Origin: Promineifilum sp.
Lineage (GTDB): Bacteria; Chloroflexota; Anaerolineae; Promineifilales; Promineifilaceae
Reading direction: 5' to 3'
Length of the DNA stretch: 41,524 nucleotides
Assembly (NCBI GenBank): GCA_019454405.1
Contig: JACFOH010000019.1
Coordinates: forward strand, 1 to 41,524
Shown here piece after piece: positions 25,018 to 34,433 of the stretch; the first letter of the stretch is position 1, and each line of letters begins with the position of its first letter. A program made the translations under genes and the position numbers. A model generated the notes under the pieces. It saw nothing but the letters and a program-made list of their open reading frames with translations. It had not been told where the DNA came from and made no database searches.

Positions 25018-27231
25018 CTAACCTGCCGCGAGCAGGAAATAGACCAATAAACCGACTGCGCCAAGAAAGACCGCCAGCGCATAGGTGCGAACGTAACCGG
25101 TCTGCGTCAATCGTAATAACCCGGATAGTCGCCGGACGACCGTCGCCGAGCCGTTGACCAAGCCATCGACTCCCTGTGAGTCGAGGACATCCGATGAGAA
25201 ATCGGCGAAGCTGACGAAGGTGTCGCGCAAGACCCGATCATGCAAGAAGTCAGACCAAAATTCGCCGTCAAACTTGAACGCCAGCCAGGCGGCCATCCGG
25301 TTAAATCCCGGAACAAGAATCTTCATGTGCAGCGAGTTGAGCGGCAGGATACTCCACCACCAGATGGGTGTGCGCGACAATCGATCCGGCTCGTCGTAGG
25401 TTTTCGGCCGGCCACGATAGATGAGGTAGGCCAACGCCAAACCGCCGACGGCCAGCAGCATGGACAACCCCGCCACCGCGTATGAGACAGATATCGGCGT
25501 ATGCGGCAGATGCAACACGCCTTCCTCAGCCAGTTCCAGAGCCGGGATAGAAGGCGCAACCCATTGCTCCAGCGCCAGCCAGAAACCCTTGGCATGCATC
25601 CCGGCGCGTTCGGCCGCGGCCGCCGACAAATAGGGCACGTTGAGCAAGCCGCCGAGGACTGTCAATCCAGCCAGGACCACGAGCGGCCGCGTCATGAGCG
25701 CCGGGCTTTCATGGGCATGTTCGGCCGCGGCGTGGCGCGGCTGGCCGAAGAAGACCATGATTAGTTGGCGCCCCACATAGAAGGCCGTACCCATGGCCGC
25801 CAGCGCCAGAATAATGAAGATCGGCGTCTGGTGGGTCTGTGCGTGCAGCAAAATCTCGTCCTTCGACCAAAAGCCGGCCAACGGGAAGATGCCCGCCAGC
25901 GCCAACGCGCCAATCAGGTACGTGACGTAAGTCACGCGCATCTTGTGACGCAAGCCGCCCATATAGCGCATGTCCTGCGGGTCGAAGCCGTCATCTTCGC
26001 CGTGGCCGTCGTGGCCGTGGGAGATCTCATGATGACCGTGCTCCATGCCATGAATGACCGAGCCGGAACCGAGGAAGAGCAACGCCTTGAAGAATGCGTG
26101 AGTGATCAGGTGGAACATCGCCGCGACATAGGCGCCCATGCCGGCCGCCGCAACCATGAACCCGAGCTGGCTAACGGTCGAATAGGCCAGCACTTTTTTG
26201 ATGTCGTTCTGGCTGAAGGCAATTAGCCCGGCGAAGAAGGCCGTTAGAGCGCCGACCCAGGCCACCAGGTCAGGCGTAGAGATCAATCCAAGCAGAAGCG
26301 CTCCGCTCTGGCGTACGATCTCGTAAAGCACATCGCTGCGCACCAGCAAGTAGACACCGGCGGTGACCATCGTCGCCGCATGAATCAGAGCGGAGACGGG
26401 CGTCGGCCCAGCCATCGCGTCGGGCAACCAGGTGTAGAGCGGAATCTGGGCCGATTTGCCGGTGACGCCCAGCAAGAACAGCAGCGTCACCGCCGTCAGC
26501 ACCGTGGGCAGCGGCAGGCTCATCCCGCCGAACTGCACCATCTGGTTGGCTTCGAACATCTTGACCGCGCCATCGAAGATAGGTTTGTAATCGAGCGTGC
26601 CGAACGTCCAGAACAGCAGGAACATCGCAATTAGCACGCCAAAGTCGCCGATGCGGTTCATCACCATCGCCTTACGGCCGGCGGTGGCATTGGCCGTCTT
26701 GCCTTCCTTGTCCAACCGGTACCACCAGAAGCTGATGAGCAGGTAGGAACAGAGACCGACTCCTTCCCAACCGACAAACATCATCAGGTAGCTACTGCCG
26801 CTCACCAGAATGAGCATGAAGAAGATGAACAGGTTGAAATAGACGAAGAAGCGCGAGTAATCCATATCGCCCTTCATATAACCGAGGGCGTAGATATGGA
26901 TAAGCGAGCCAACGCCGCTGACGACGAGCATCATCGTCACCGACAACGTGTCTATCTGCAGCGTCCAGTTGACTTCAAAGTTGGCCGACGGAATGACGAT
27001 CCATTTAAACATCGGCACGAACCAGGCGCTGAAGCCGTTGCTAACCAGGCTGAGGAACAGCGTCACCGAGACGATGAACGCGCCCACAACCATGAGCGTT
27101 GCCACCCAACCGGTCACGCGCTCGCCCACCTCGCGGTCGGCGTCGACGATCCTCCACCCAAAGAGGGCATTGAATAGCAGCCCCGCCAGTGGTAAATATA
27201 TGATCAATGGAGCCAGTGAAAATGTATTCAT
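25018..27231 (-). CDS. nuoL: NADH-quinone oxidoreductase subunit L
   Basis: The distal proton-pumping subunit of complex I. At 737 residues it is longer than the roughly 610-residue E. coli protein. The antiporter core has FVGWEGVGLCSYLLI with the conserved Glu and SAQIPLYTWLPDAMAGPTPV with the conserved Lys. A His/Asp-rich insert (about 395-415, HGHHEISHGHDGHGEDDG) lies in a loop. The C-terminus should provide the long lateral helix and the last membrane segments, ending in a hydrophobic tail. The first bases upstream include GAGGCGGGG as a ribosome site, adjacent to the heptamer repeats between nuoK and nuoL. Confidence 0.96.
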   Translation of the reverse strand: MNTFSLAPLIIYLPLAGLLFNALFGWRIVDADREVGERVTGWVATLMVVGAFIVSVTLFLSLVSNGFSAWFVPMFKWIVIPSANFEVNWTLQIDTLSVTMMLVVSGVGSLIHIYALGYMKGDMDYSRFFVYFNLFIFFMLILVSGSSYLMMFVGWEGVGLCSYLLISFWWYRLDKEGKTANATAGRKAMVMNRIGDFGVLIAMFLLFWTFGTLDYKPIFDGAVKMFEANQMVQFGGMSLPLPTVLTAVTLLFLLGVTGKSAQIPLYTWLPDAMAGPTPVSALIHAATMVTAGVYLLVRSDVLYEIVRQSGALLLGLISTPDLVAWVGALTAFFAGLIAFSQNDIKKVLAYSTVSQLGFMVAAAGMGAYVAAMFHLITHAFFKALLFLGSGSVIHGMEHGHHEISHGHDGHGEDDGFDPQDMRYMGGLRHKMRVTYVTYLIGALALAGIFPLAGFWSKDEILLHAQTHQTPIFIILALAAMGTAFYVGRQLIMVFFGQPRHAAAEHAHESPALMTRPLVVLAGLTVLGGLLNVPYLSAAAAERAGMHAKGFWLALEQWVAPSIPALELAEEGVLHLPHTPISVSYAVAGLSMLLAVGGLALAYLIYRGRPKTYDEPDRLSRTPIWWWSILPLNSLHMKILVPGFNRMAAWLAFKFDGEFWSDFLHDRVLRDTFVSFADFSSDVLDSQGVDGLVNGSATVVRRLSGLLRLTQTGYVRTYALAVFLGAVGLLVYFLLAAG

Positions 27232-27242
27232 ACGCGCCCCGC

Positions 27243-27291
27243 CTCGTCACTCTTCACTCGTAACTCGTAGTTCGTCACTCGTAATTCGTTT
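27243..27291. repeat. Degenerate tandem heptamer repeats between nuoK and nuoL
   Basis: Seven consecutive 7-base units fill 27243-27291: CTCGTCA, CTCTTCA, CTCGTAA, CTCGTAG, TTCGTCA, CTCGTAA and TTCGTTT. The consensus is YTCGTMA. They occupy almost the whole nuoK-nuoL spacer and run into the nuoK stop codon. The pattern resembles the heptamer STRR repeats known from cyanobacteria. Confidence 0.7.
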
Positions 27292-27601
27292 AACCTTTCA
27301 AAATATTAATTTCGTCGATATTGATGCTCTTCTTTGTGCGGAAGATAGCCACAATCAGCGCCAGGCCGACGGCTACCTCGGCCGCGGCCACGGTGATGAC
27401 AAAGAAGACCAGCACCTGCCCGTGCAGGCTACCCAGATGGCGGGCGAAGGCCACGAAGAGCAGGTTAGCGCTATTCAGCATCAATTCAATCGACATAAAC
27501 ACGATGATCGCGTTACGACGCAAAAGAACGCCCAACACGCCGATGACGAAGAGAATACCGCTCAGCGCGATGTACCAGTTGATATCCACAACGCTAGGCA
27601 T
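27290..27601 (-). CDS. nuoK: NADH-quinone oxidoreductase subunit K
   Basis: A 103-residue, three-helix membrane subunit of complex I. The two buried Glu residues needed for proton transfer are visible in [17 protein letters not shown] and [16 protein letters not shown]. The length is normal. Its ATG overlaps the last eight bases of nuoJ, so translation is coupled. Confidence 0.95.
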   Translation of the reverse strand: MPSVVDINWYIALSGILFVIGVLGVLLRRNAIIVFMSIELMLNSANLLFVAFARHLGSLHGQVLVFFVITVAAAEVAVGLALIVAIFRTKKSINIDEINILKG

Positions 27602-28121
27602 TGATGCTTCCTCCCTTTCTGACCTGCCCGAAGACGGCCACAGCGATGACGGCCACCAGCAGCAGCACGCCGGTCACCAGAAACGGGAACACATAGTATT
27701 GAAACAAGGTTATCCCGAGCGCCTGTGGGCTGGCATCGATCGCCGGATTTTGGGTGACGACGCCGATACTATTCTGGGACACCAGATAGCCGAAGACGCC
27801 GACGAGCACCAGCGCCAGCAACACGGCGATGTAACGATGGATTTTCTCGCTACCGGGCACATTATCGGCCGCGCCGCGCAATTTCTCCGCGCCCAGCATC
27901 ATGATCACGAACAGGAACAGAACGACGATGGCCCCCGCATAGACGGTGATCTGCACCATCGAGATGAACGGCGCATTGAGCAACAGATAGAACACAGCGA
28001 CCGTTGCAAAGTTGAGCACCAGGTACAGGGCGCTATGGACGGCATCACGGCTGAGCAACAAGCCCGCCGCCGCGGCGATGGCGACGGCCGCCAATATGAT
28101 GAATAGTATCGGATTAACCAT
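27594..28121 (-). CDS. nuoJ: NADH-quinone oxidoreductase subunit J
   Basis: A five-helix membrane subunit of complex I, 175 residues when started at 28121. The conserved [20 protein letters not shown] helix with its pi-bulge region is clear. The ATG at 28121 was chosen because GAGG stands eight bases before it and the protein then begins directly with the first membrane helix; the longer frame from 28196 would add 25 polar residues and overlap nuoI. It overlaps nuoK by eight bases. Confidence 0.93.
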   Translation of the reverse strand: MVNPILFIILAAVAIAAAAGLLLSRDAVHSALYLVLNFATVAVFYLLLNAPFISMVQITVYAGAIVVLFLFVIMMLGAEKLRGAADNVPGSEKIHRYIAVLLALVLVGVFGYLVSQNSIGVVTQNPAIDASPQALGITLFQYYVFPFLVTGVLLLVAVIAVAVFGQVRKGGSINA

Positions 28122-28164
28122 AGAGTCGCCTCGATCCAATAACGGATTAGGATGCGTTATCGTC

Positions 28165-28665
28165 CTACTTCGGATTCTCCATATCCGGGATAGCACGCGT
28201 GAAGGTTCCCGGCTTGGTGGCCTGGGGCGTTGGGATGCCGTTCACGGGCACATCCACCAACAGCATCTCCTTCGTATACAGGGCGCTGGCCCGGTCGTAA
28301 AAGCTGAGTTCGTATTCATGCTCCAGGACAATAGCCTGGGTCGGGCAAGCATCCTCGCAATAGCCGCAGAAGATGCAGCGTAACATGTTGATCTCGTAAA
28401 CTCTGGCGTACCGCTCGCCAGGAGAGTAGCGCTCCTCATCGGTATTTTCGGCCGCCTCAACGAAGATGGCGTCGGCCGGGCAGGCGGCGGCGCATAACGC
28501 GCAGCCGATGCAACGCTCCAGCCCGTTGTCATAGCGCTTCAGCTCGTGACGACCCTTGAACCGGTCACGGACGGGGCGCTTCACCTCCGGGTACTGGATG
28601 GTCACCGGGGGTATGAACAGGTGCTTGAGCGTGGTCCCCATCCCCTTGATAATCTCGCCGATCAT
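28165..28665 (-). CDS. nuoI: NADH-quinone oxidoreductase subunit I
   Basis: A 166-residue peripheral-arm subunit that carries clusters N6a and N6b next to the quinone site. Both [4Fe-4S] motifs are intact: [12 protein letters not shown] and [12 protein letters not shown]. The ATG at 28665 is preceded by GAGGAG at six bases, which decides the start; the frame is open ten codons further up (28695) without a ribosome site. It lies 43 bases before nuoJ. Confidence 0.95.
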   Translation of the reverse strand: MIGEIIKGMGTTLKHLFIPPVTIQYPEVKRPVRDRFKGRHELKRYDNGLERCIGCALCAAACPADAIFVEAAENTDEERYSPGERYARVYEINMLRCIFCGYCEDACPTQAIVLEHEYELSFYDRASALYTKEMLLVDVPVNGIPTPQATKPGTFTRAIPDMENPK

Positions 28666-28751
28666 GCTGTTCTCCTCATAGCGCGCCGCGGACACGCGTT
28701 GTCCCGGCTCACCTTAATAATCATCATTCGTCTTATGGCTCCCTCCATACC

Positions 28752-29855
28752 TCAACCGGTAAAGAACTTGCTGACCGAATCGATCAGCGGCGCCAGCGTC
28801 CCCTCTTCGGCCATCACGATCAGGACAGCCGTGATCAGGAAGTTGAGCACGGCGATGGGCAATAGCACCTTCCAACCAAAGCTCATCAGCTGGTCATAGC
28901 GGAAGCGGGGCAGCGTGGCCCGAATCCAGATCATCAGAAACAGGCCGGCAACGATCTTGATAAAAATGTAGATGAAGCCTAGCCAGGGGAGATCATCGAC
29001 AAACGGCCCGCGAAAACCACCCAGGAAAAAGGTGGCGAAGATGGCGCTGACCGAGATCATCTTCATGTATTCGGCCATGAAGAACATGCCGAAACGCATG
29101 GAGCCATATTCAACGTTGAAGCCGGCCGATAGCTCTTGCTCCGCCTCCAGCAGGTCAAACGGCGAGCGTTGCAACTCAGCCATCCCGGCAATGAAGAACA
29201 CAATAGCCGCCAGCGGCTGAAGGAAGATGTACCAGACATGGCGTTGCGCCTCAACGATCTGACCCATGTCCATCGTGTTCGCCATCATGATGGGCACGAG
29301 GACGATGATGCCCAACGATAACTCGTAGCTGATCATCTGCGCTGTGGCGCGGATGCCACCCAGTACGGCGTACTTGCTGTTCGAGGCCCAACCCGCCAGC
29401 ACGATGCTGTAGACACCGATGGACGTGACCGCCAGGATGAACAACACGCCGACGTTGACGTTTGGCGCAATAGCGAAATAGGGCTGGAACTTGGCGGAGC
29501 CGATCCGGAAGGCGGGCGCCCAGGGAATCACGGCCAGGATAAGAATGGCCGGGATGACTGCCAGCATCGGAGCCAGATTATAGATGACCCGATTGACCTT
29601 GGCCGGCGTCGGGTCTTCCTTCAGAAACAGTTTAACCGCGTCGGCCGCGGGCTGCAGGATACCGCCCAGGAATCGTTTCTCGCCGCCGCGCCAGGGGATA
29701 GGGATATAACCCACCCGGTTTGGGCCGATACGCGCCTGAAGCCGGCCCAACAGCCTGCGCTCGAAAAGCGTGGTGTAGGCAAAGCCGGTGATGACAACCA
29801 GGCTAATGATAAAGCCGGTGATCAATGCGCGAACCACTATCTCGCCGGAACTCAT
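28752..29855 (-). CDS. nuoH: NADH-quinone oxidoreductase subunit H
   Basis: A 367-residue membrane subunit that forms the quinone tunnel together with the B/D subunits. Conserved segments include RRLLGRLQARIGPNRVG near the N-terminus, LQPAADAVKLFLKED, SPFDLLEAEQELSAGFNVEY with its acidic residues on the loop facing the quinone site, and RATLPRFRYDQLM near the end. About eight hydrophobic helices are visible. GGAG precedes the ATG. It lies between nuoG and nuoI in the standard order. Confidence 0.96.
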   Translation of the reverse strand: MSSGEIVVRALITGFIISLVVITGFAYTTLFERRLLGRLQARIGPNRVGYIPIPWRGGEKRFLGGILQPAADAVKLFLKEDPTPAKVNRVIYNLAPMLAVIPAILILAVIPWAPAFRIGSAKFQPYFAIAPNVNVGVLFILAVTSIGVYSIVLAGWASNSKYAVLGGIRATAQMISYELSLGIIVLVPIMMANTMDMGQIVEAQRHVWYIFLQPLAAIVFFIAGMAELQRSPFDLLEAEQELSAGFNVEYGSMRFGMFFMAEYMKMISVSAIFATFFLGGFRGPFVDDLPWLGFIYIFIKIVAGLFLMIWIRATLPRFRYDQLMSFGWKVLLPIAVLNFLITAVLIVMAEEGTLAPLIDSVSKFFTG

Positions 29856-29888
29856 AGGCCATACTCCATAATTAATTCACTTTCTTGA

Positions 29889-32498
29889 TCAATCCGCCAC
29901 GACCACGACCATTTCGGCCGGTGCGCGCACGCTGACGGTCGCGGGGATGACGCCCATCGGCCGCCGGCCGGGCACGCCGCGCAGCAATCCTACACCAGGC
30001 GTGGCCGATTCGCTGACGACAGCTCCAACCTCGAAGGTCTCGTCACCCGCCACCACATCCAGCTCATCACCATCGGCGACGGCCAAAGCCTCCGCGTCGG
30101 CCGGGCTTAAGAAAAGCGTCGGCGGGGCGATGCGCTCATCCAGCAGTTCAGTATGATCGATCAACATGCCATCGGTGTAGAGCGCGGGAATACGCATGAC
30201 GCGGAATCCGCCGGTCTCCGCCGGCTCCAGTTCGACCGGAAGATCGTAGGGCGCGGGGACGCTGGTCTCGGCCGCCGATGCCCATTGCTGTCCTAACCCT
30301 TGCGAGTTGCGGTGGGCCGTGCCGCCATAGTAGTAATCGGGGCTGCCGATGACGGGCCATTGAGGCTCGACGCAGGCCAGGGTTTGGTAGGTCATGTCCT
30401 TGTAGGGAGTGACAGCCTTGGCCAGCTCCTTGAAGACCAACCCTTCGGCAAACGGGGGCTTGGCCAATCCAACGCGCTCGCCGATCTGGGCCAGGATTTG
30501 CCAGTCGGGGCGCGCCTCGCCCATAACAGGGATGGCCGGGAAGTAGCGCTGCACGCGCCGCTCGCCGCTGGTAAACGTACCCTCGCGCTCGGCCCAGCTC
30601 TGGGCGGGCAGAACGACATCGGCCAGCGCGGCCGTCTCGCTCATAAATAGCTCTTGTACGACCAGGAAAGCCAGTTTGCCGCGATCGACCATCAGACCGT
30701 CGCCCACCGGGTCCGCGCCTACGACGAACAATGCCTTAAGGCTGCCGTCGGCCGCTCCAGCGTAGATATCGGCCGCGCCCAGGCCCGGCTCGGCCAACAC
30801 GCGGTACCCAGGACCGTAGGCCGGATGGATACCCAGGTCCCACGCGCCCTGCATGTTGCCGCTCGACCACACCGGGATCAAGCCGCTGTTAACACGCCCG
30901 GCATGGGCCACGGCGGCGTCGCCCTCGCCTTGCTTCAGCAACAGAAGATTGGCCAGCATGCGAGCCAGCGTGTCGGTTTCCTGATAGGTCAGCCCTTCGG
31001 CTCCGTAGAAGGCAACCAGATTTTCGGCGTTCATCAGCGCCGCCGCTGCCGTAGCCAGATCGTTCGCCGCGCCCGTATCCACACGCGCGTATGTCAGCAA
31101 GTCGGCCACAGCTTTCAGTCCCGTGCCCGGCTCATAGCGAATAACATGCGTAGCATGCTTGTCCAGGCGAGTCTCGACGGCGTTGAGTACGACCACCGTC
31201 GCGCCTCGCTCGGCCGCTTGCTTCACGCGTAACCACCAGACGGGAGCTTCCTCGTGCAGATTGGTCGCCGCCACCAGAACGGCGTCACCCTTCTTCAGAT
31301 CGAGCAGGTTGCTGCCGCGGGTGATGCCCACCTGGGCCACCACATCGCCGCCGGCCAAACGCCGCTCCACCAGGTCGATATTCCCGCTGCCCAATCCTTC
31401 GCGGAACAGACGCTGGAACTCGAAATAATCCTCGTTGCTCAGACGGCCGCCGGCGATGCCTGCCACAGCGTCCTTATGTTGCTGCAACTTCTGCGCCACA
31501 AAGTCGAGAGCGTCGTCCCAGGAAACCGGCTCCAGCCGGCCATCACGACGCACCAGCGGTTGCGTCAGCCGGTCTGAGGCGTCGGCGTGATGGTGAACAA
31601 AACGCCCCTTGTCGCAGATCCAAATCTCGTTGACGGCCTCGTTCTGTCGCGGCGAGATGCGCTTGATGACCCGGCGTCCACCGGAAGCGGCCTCGCGTCG
31701 CGTGTCCATGGTGATGTTGCAGCCCACCGGACAATGCGTACAGATACTGGCCACAGGGTTCAACTCCCACGGCCGCGCGCCAAAGCGGAAGTCCGTCGTC
31801 GTCAGCGCGCCCACCGGACAAATATCGGTCGTGTTGCCGCTCCAGTAGCTATCGAAGCCGGGATCAGAGAAGGTTACGATCTCCAGGCGGCGGCCACGCA
31901 TGTGGAACTGGATGACCGGGTCGTCGACGACCTCATCCTGGAAACGGATGCAGCGCGCGCACTGGATACAACGCTCTTTGTCCAGGACGATCAATTCGCC
32001 CAACGGAACGCGCTTGTCCAGCCGAATCTTGTCGCGGAAGTCCATGCGGCTCACGTCGTGGCCGTAGACCATCGTCAAATCTTGCAGCGGGCACTCGCCG
32101 CCCTTGTCGCAGACGGGGCAATCGAGCGGGTGACTCGTCAACAAGAACTCCAGCATGTCGGCGCGAGTCTTCTTGACGCCGTCGGTCAGCGTACGCACAA
32201 CCATACCTTCGGTGGCGACGGTCGTGCAGCTGGTCACCTGGCCTTTGCCGAAGTTCAACTTGACAGAGCCATCGGCTTCCAGCACTTTCTCGCCAGTAGC
32301 GCGGTCGATGACCGGCAGGCCAATCTCGACCATGCACAGGCGGCACGCGCCGATGGATTCCAGCTTGGGATGATAGCAAAAGACCGGGATGTCGGTCTCG
32401 ATCGATTTTGCGGCTTCGATAACCAACGTGCCCTTGGGCACGGAAACTTCCTTGCCGTCGATGGTTAGCGATATCATATCGCTTTTTTGGTCACTCAT
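29889..32498 (-). CDS. nuoG: NADH-quinone oxidoreductase subunit G
   Basis: The 869-residue Fe-S subunit of the NADH module. In order, the N-terminal 2Fe-2S ferredoxin domain (Cys residues in VFCYHP and GACRLCMVE, then CTTV), the His/Cys cluster region HPLDCPVCDKGGECPLQ, and the CIQCARC...CPVG 4Fe-4S cluster are visible. A further CTHCPVGC followed about 30 residues on by a Cys in WICDKG indicates the extra N7 cluster found in some bacteria. A molybdopterin-oxidoreductase-like domain without cofactor function fills the rest. It follows nuoF by 12 bases. Confidence 0.96.
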   Translation of the reverse strand: MSDQKSDMISLTIDGKEVSVPKGTLVIEAAKSIETDIPVFCYHPKLESIGACRLCMVEIGLPVIDRATGEKVLEADGSVKLNFGKGQVTSCTTVATEGMVVRTLTDGVKKTRADMLEFLLTSHPLDCPVCDKGGECPLQDLTMVYGHDVSRMDFRDKIRLDKRVPLGELIVLDKERCIQCARCIRFQDEVVDDPVIQFHMRGRRLEIVTFSDPGFDSYWSGNTTDICPVGALTTTDFRFGARPWELNPVASICTHCPVGCNITMDTRREAASGGRRVIKRISPRQNEAVNEIWICDKGRFVHHHADASDRLTQPLVRRDGRLEPVSWDDALDFVAQKLQQHKDAVAGIAGGRLSNEDYFEFQRLFREGLGSGNIDLVERRLAGGDVVAQVGITRGSNLLDLKKGDAVLVAATNLHEEAPVWWLRVKQAAERGATVVVLNAVETRLDKHATHVIRYEPGTGLKAVADLLTYARVDTGAANDLATAAAALMNAENLVAFYGAEGLTYQETDTLARMLANLLLLKQGEGDAAVAHAGRVNSGLIPVWSSGNMQGAWDLGIHPAYGPGYRVLAEPGLGAADIYAGAADGSLKALFVVGADPVGDGLMVDRGKLAFLVVQELFMSETAALADVVLPAQSWAEREGTFTSGERRVQRYFPAIPVMGEARPDWQILAQIGERVGLAKPPFAEGLVFKELAKAVTPYKDMTYQTLACVEPQWPVIGSPDYYYGGTAHRNSQGLGQQWASAAETSVPAPYDLPVELEPAETGGFRVMRIPALYTDGMLIDHTELLDERIAPPTLFLSPADAEALAVADGDELDVVAGDETFEVGAVVSESATPGVGLLRGVPGRRPMGVIPATVSVRAPAEMVVVVAD

Positions 32499-32510
32499 GC
32501 GGTTCCTCTA

Positions 32511-33794
32511 CTATCTCACCGCTGCCGCGGCCGCGGGTTGCGCCACCTTGCCGCCCTTCGCCGCGGCCACCTTGGCCTTGTACTCGGGCAGAAAGTGAAC
32601 GATGGACGATAGGATGGGGCTAATCGAGAACTCGCCCAGGGCGCAAAGGCATTTGCCCTTCATGCCGCCGGCGATGCTCTGCAGCAAGCGGATATCAGCT
32701 TCGGTGCCGCGTCCATCATAGATGCGCTGCACCACGCGGTCCAGCCAGAACGTGCCTTCGCGACAGGGCGTGCACTTGCCGCAAGACTCATGGCGGAAGA
32801 ATTCGATGACCTTGAGCGTGGCCCAGACCATATCGGTGTCTTCATCCAGGAAGACCAGCGACGCCGAGCCCATCACCGAGTCGAAGGGGGTCAACCCCTC
32901 GTACGTCAACGGCGCGCCCAGCGCGTCATCGACCACGATTGGACCGGAGCCGCCACTGGGGAACAGCGCCTTGAATTTCTTGCCGCCCCGTATACCGCCG
33001 GCCATCTCCAACAATTCGCGGTAAGTGACGCCCATGTGCACCTCGTAGTTGCCGGGCCTTTCGACGTGGCCGCTAATGCAAACGATCTTGGGGCCAGGGC
33101 TCTGCGGCGTGCCCATGGACTTGTACCAGTCGGGGCCATTGATCAGGATCATAGGCACGTTGGCCAATGTCTCGGTGTTGTTGACGACGGTCGGTTTCTT
33201 GTACAGCCCCTCGATAGCCGGGAACGGCGGCTTCGACCACGGCTGGCCCAGGTTGCCGGCCAGCGACTCGATCAACGCCGTTTCCTCGCCGCAGATATAG
33301 GCGCCCGCGCCGAAATGGGTGTACATCTCGCACGAGAAGCCGCTGCCGAGGATGTTATCGCCGAGGATACCGGCCTCGCGGCACTCCTGGAGCGCCTCCT
33401 CGAAAGCATAGGCGGCATCCATGAATTCACCGCGCATGTAGTTGAAGACTTTGTGGCAGCCGATGGCATAGGCGGCGATAAGCGCGCCTTCGATGATTTG
33501 GTGCGGGTTGTTCTCCGTCAGCTCCCGATCCTTGAACGTGCCCATTTCCGACTCGTCGGTGTTGATGAGGACATAAGTCTCGGGCGCGTTCTTGGGAATA
33601 AAGCTCCATTTGACGCCAGTGCCGAAGCCCGCGCCGCCACGGCCGCGCAAATTCGACGCCTTCACAATCTCGATGACCTCGGCCGGAGTCATCGACAGCG
33701 CCTTTTTCAACCCCTCATAACCGCCATGCTCGCGATAGACTTCGAGCTTCTTCAGGTTCGGTATATCGCGATGTCGCAGCAGAACGTGTTCCAT
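32511..33794 (-). CDS. nuoF: NADH-quinone oxidoreductase subunit F
   Basis: The NADH- and FMN-binding subunit of complex I, 427 residues from the ATG at 33794. The glycine-rich nucleotide motif RGRGGAGFGTGVKW is clear. The N3 [4Fe-4S] cluster is shown by SCGKCTPCREGT and the distal Cys in GKCLCALGE. GAGG upstream and family length support this start; the frame is open up to 33845 and would add 17 residues without likeness. A short alanine/lysine-rich tail (AAAKGGKVAQPAAAAA) is present. NuoE lies just upstream. Confidence 0.95.
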   Translation of the reverse strand: MEHVLLRHRDIPNLKKLEVYREHGGYEGLKKALSMTPAEVIEIVKASNLRGRGGAGFGTGVKWSFIPKNAPETYVLINTDESEMGTFKDRELTENNPHQIIEGALIAAYAIGCHKVFNYMRGEFMDAAYAFEEALQECREAGILGDNILGSGFSCEMYTHFGAGAYICGEETALIESLAGNLGQPWSKPPFPAIEGLYKKPTVVNNTETLANVPMILINGPDWYKSMGTPQSPGPKIVCISGHVERPGNYEVHMGVTYRELLEMAGGIRGGKKFKALFPSGGSGPIVVDDALGAPLTYEGLTPFDSVMGSASLVFLDEDTDMVWATLKVIEFFRHESCGKCTPCREGTFWLDRVVQRIYDGRGTEADIRLLQSIAGGMKGKCLCALGEFSISPILSSIVHFLPEYKAKVAAAKGGKVAQPAAAAAVR

Positions 33795-33853
33795 AATAAC
33801 TAACCTCAAGACCGCATATTCAGCGTCGGGCTGGACATGCGGCATCCATCCAA

Positions 33854-34381
33854 CTATTTCATATAGCTGAAGATGCGCTCGACGACGGACGGTTCGTCGT
33901 CACCCTGCTCCGCTTTCATTCGCAGCATGGCGATCATGTTATCGAACTTGGCCTCGTCCAGATTCTCGTAAAATTTCAGATTACACTGGAGCATCGGCGC
34001 GCGGTCGCAGGCCCCCAGGCACATAACCGTCTTGAGGGTGAACATCCCATCATTGGTCGTGCCGTCGACGGGGATGTCCAGCTTGCGCGACGCCATCTCG
34101 ACGAACTCTTCGGAGCCGCGCAGGGCACAAGCCAGATCATTGCAAACCTCGAGCACATACTTGCCGACCGGCTCTTCATAATAGAGCGTGTAGAAGCCGG
34201 CCAACCCCAAGACATGAGTCGGATCTATCTCGCAGATTTCGGCCACTTCTCTTATGGCCTCGTCGCTCATGTGACCATACTCGTTCTGGGCCAGGTGCAT
34301 CAGGTGTAAGACGGCCGACTTTTTCTCCGGGAACCGGGCCAGCAGGGCGTCGATCTCTTTACCGTATTTCTCTCTAAGCAC
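33854..34381 (-). CDS. nuoE: NADH-quinone oxidoreductase subunit E
   Basis: A 175-residue thioredoxin-like subunit of the NADH module holding the N1a [2Fe-2S] cluster. The four Cys ligands are in CNDLAC and CLGACD. The start is a GTG at 34381 with GGAGAG six to seven bases upstream. A charged C-terminal tail continues about 20 residues past the conserved fold. The gene lies between nuoD and nuoF. Confidence 0.95.
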   Translation of the reverse strand: MLREKYGKEIDALLARFPEKKSAVLHLMHLAQNEYGHMSDEAIREVAEICEIDPTHVLGLAGFYTLYYEEPVGKYVLEVCNDLACALRGSEEFVEMASRKLDIPVDGTTNDGMFTLKTVMCLGACDRAPMLQCNLKFYENLDEAKFDNMIAMLRMKAEQGDDEPSVVERIFSYMK

Positions 34382-34433
34382 GATGCTCTCCAGATATCTT
34401 ATGTACCATAAATCAGACCGCGCGGGCGACGCG

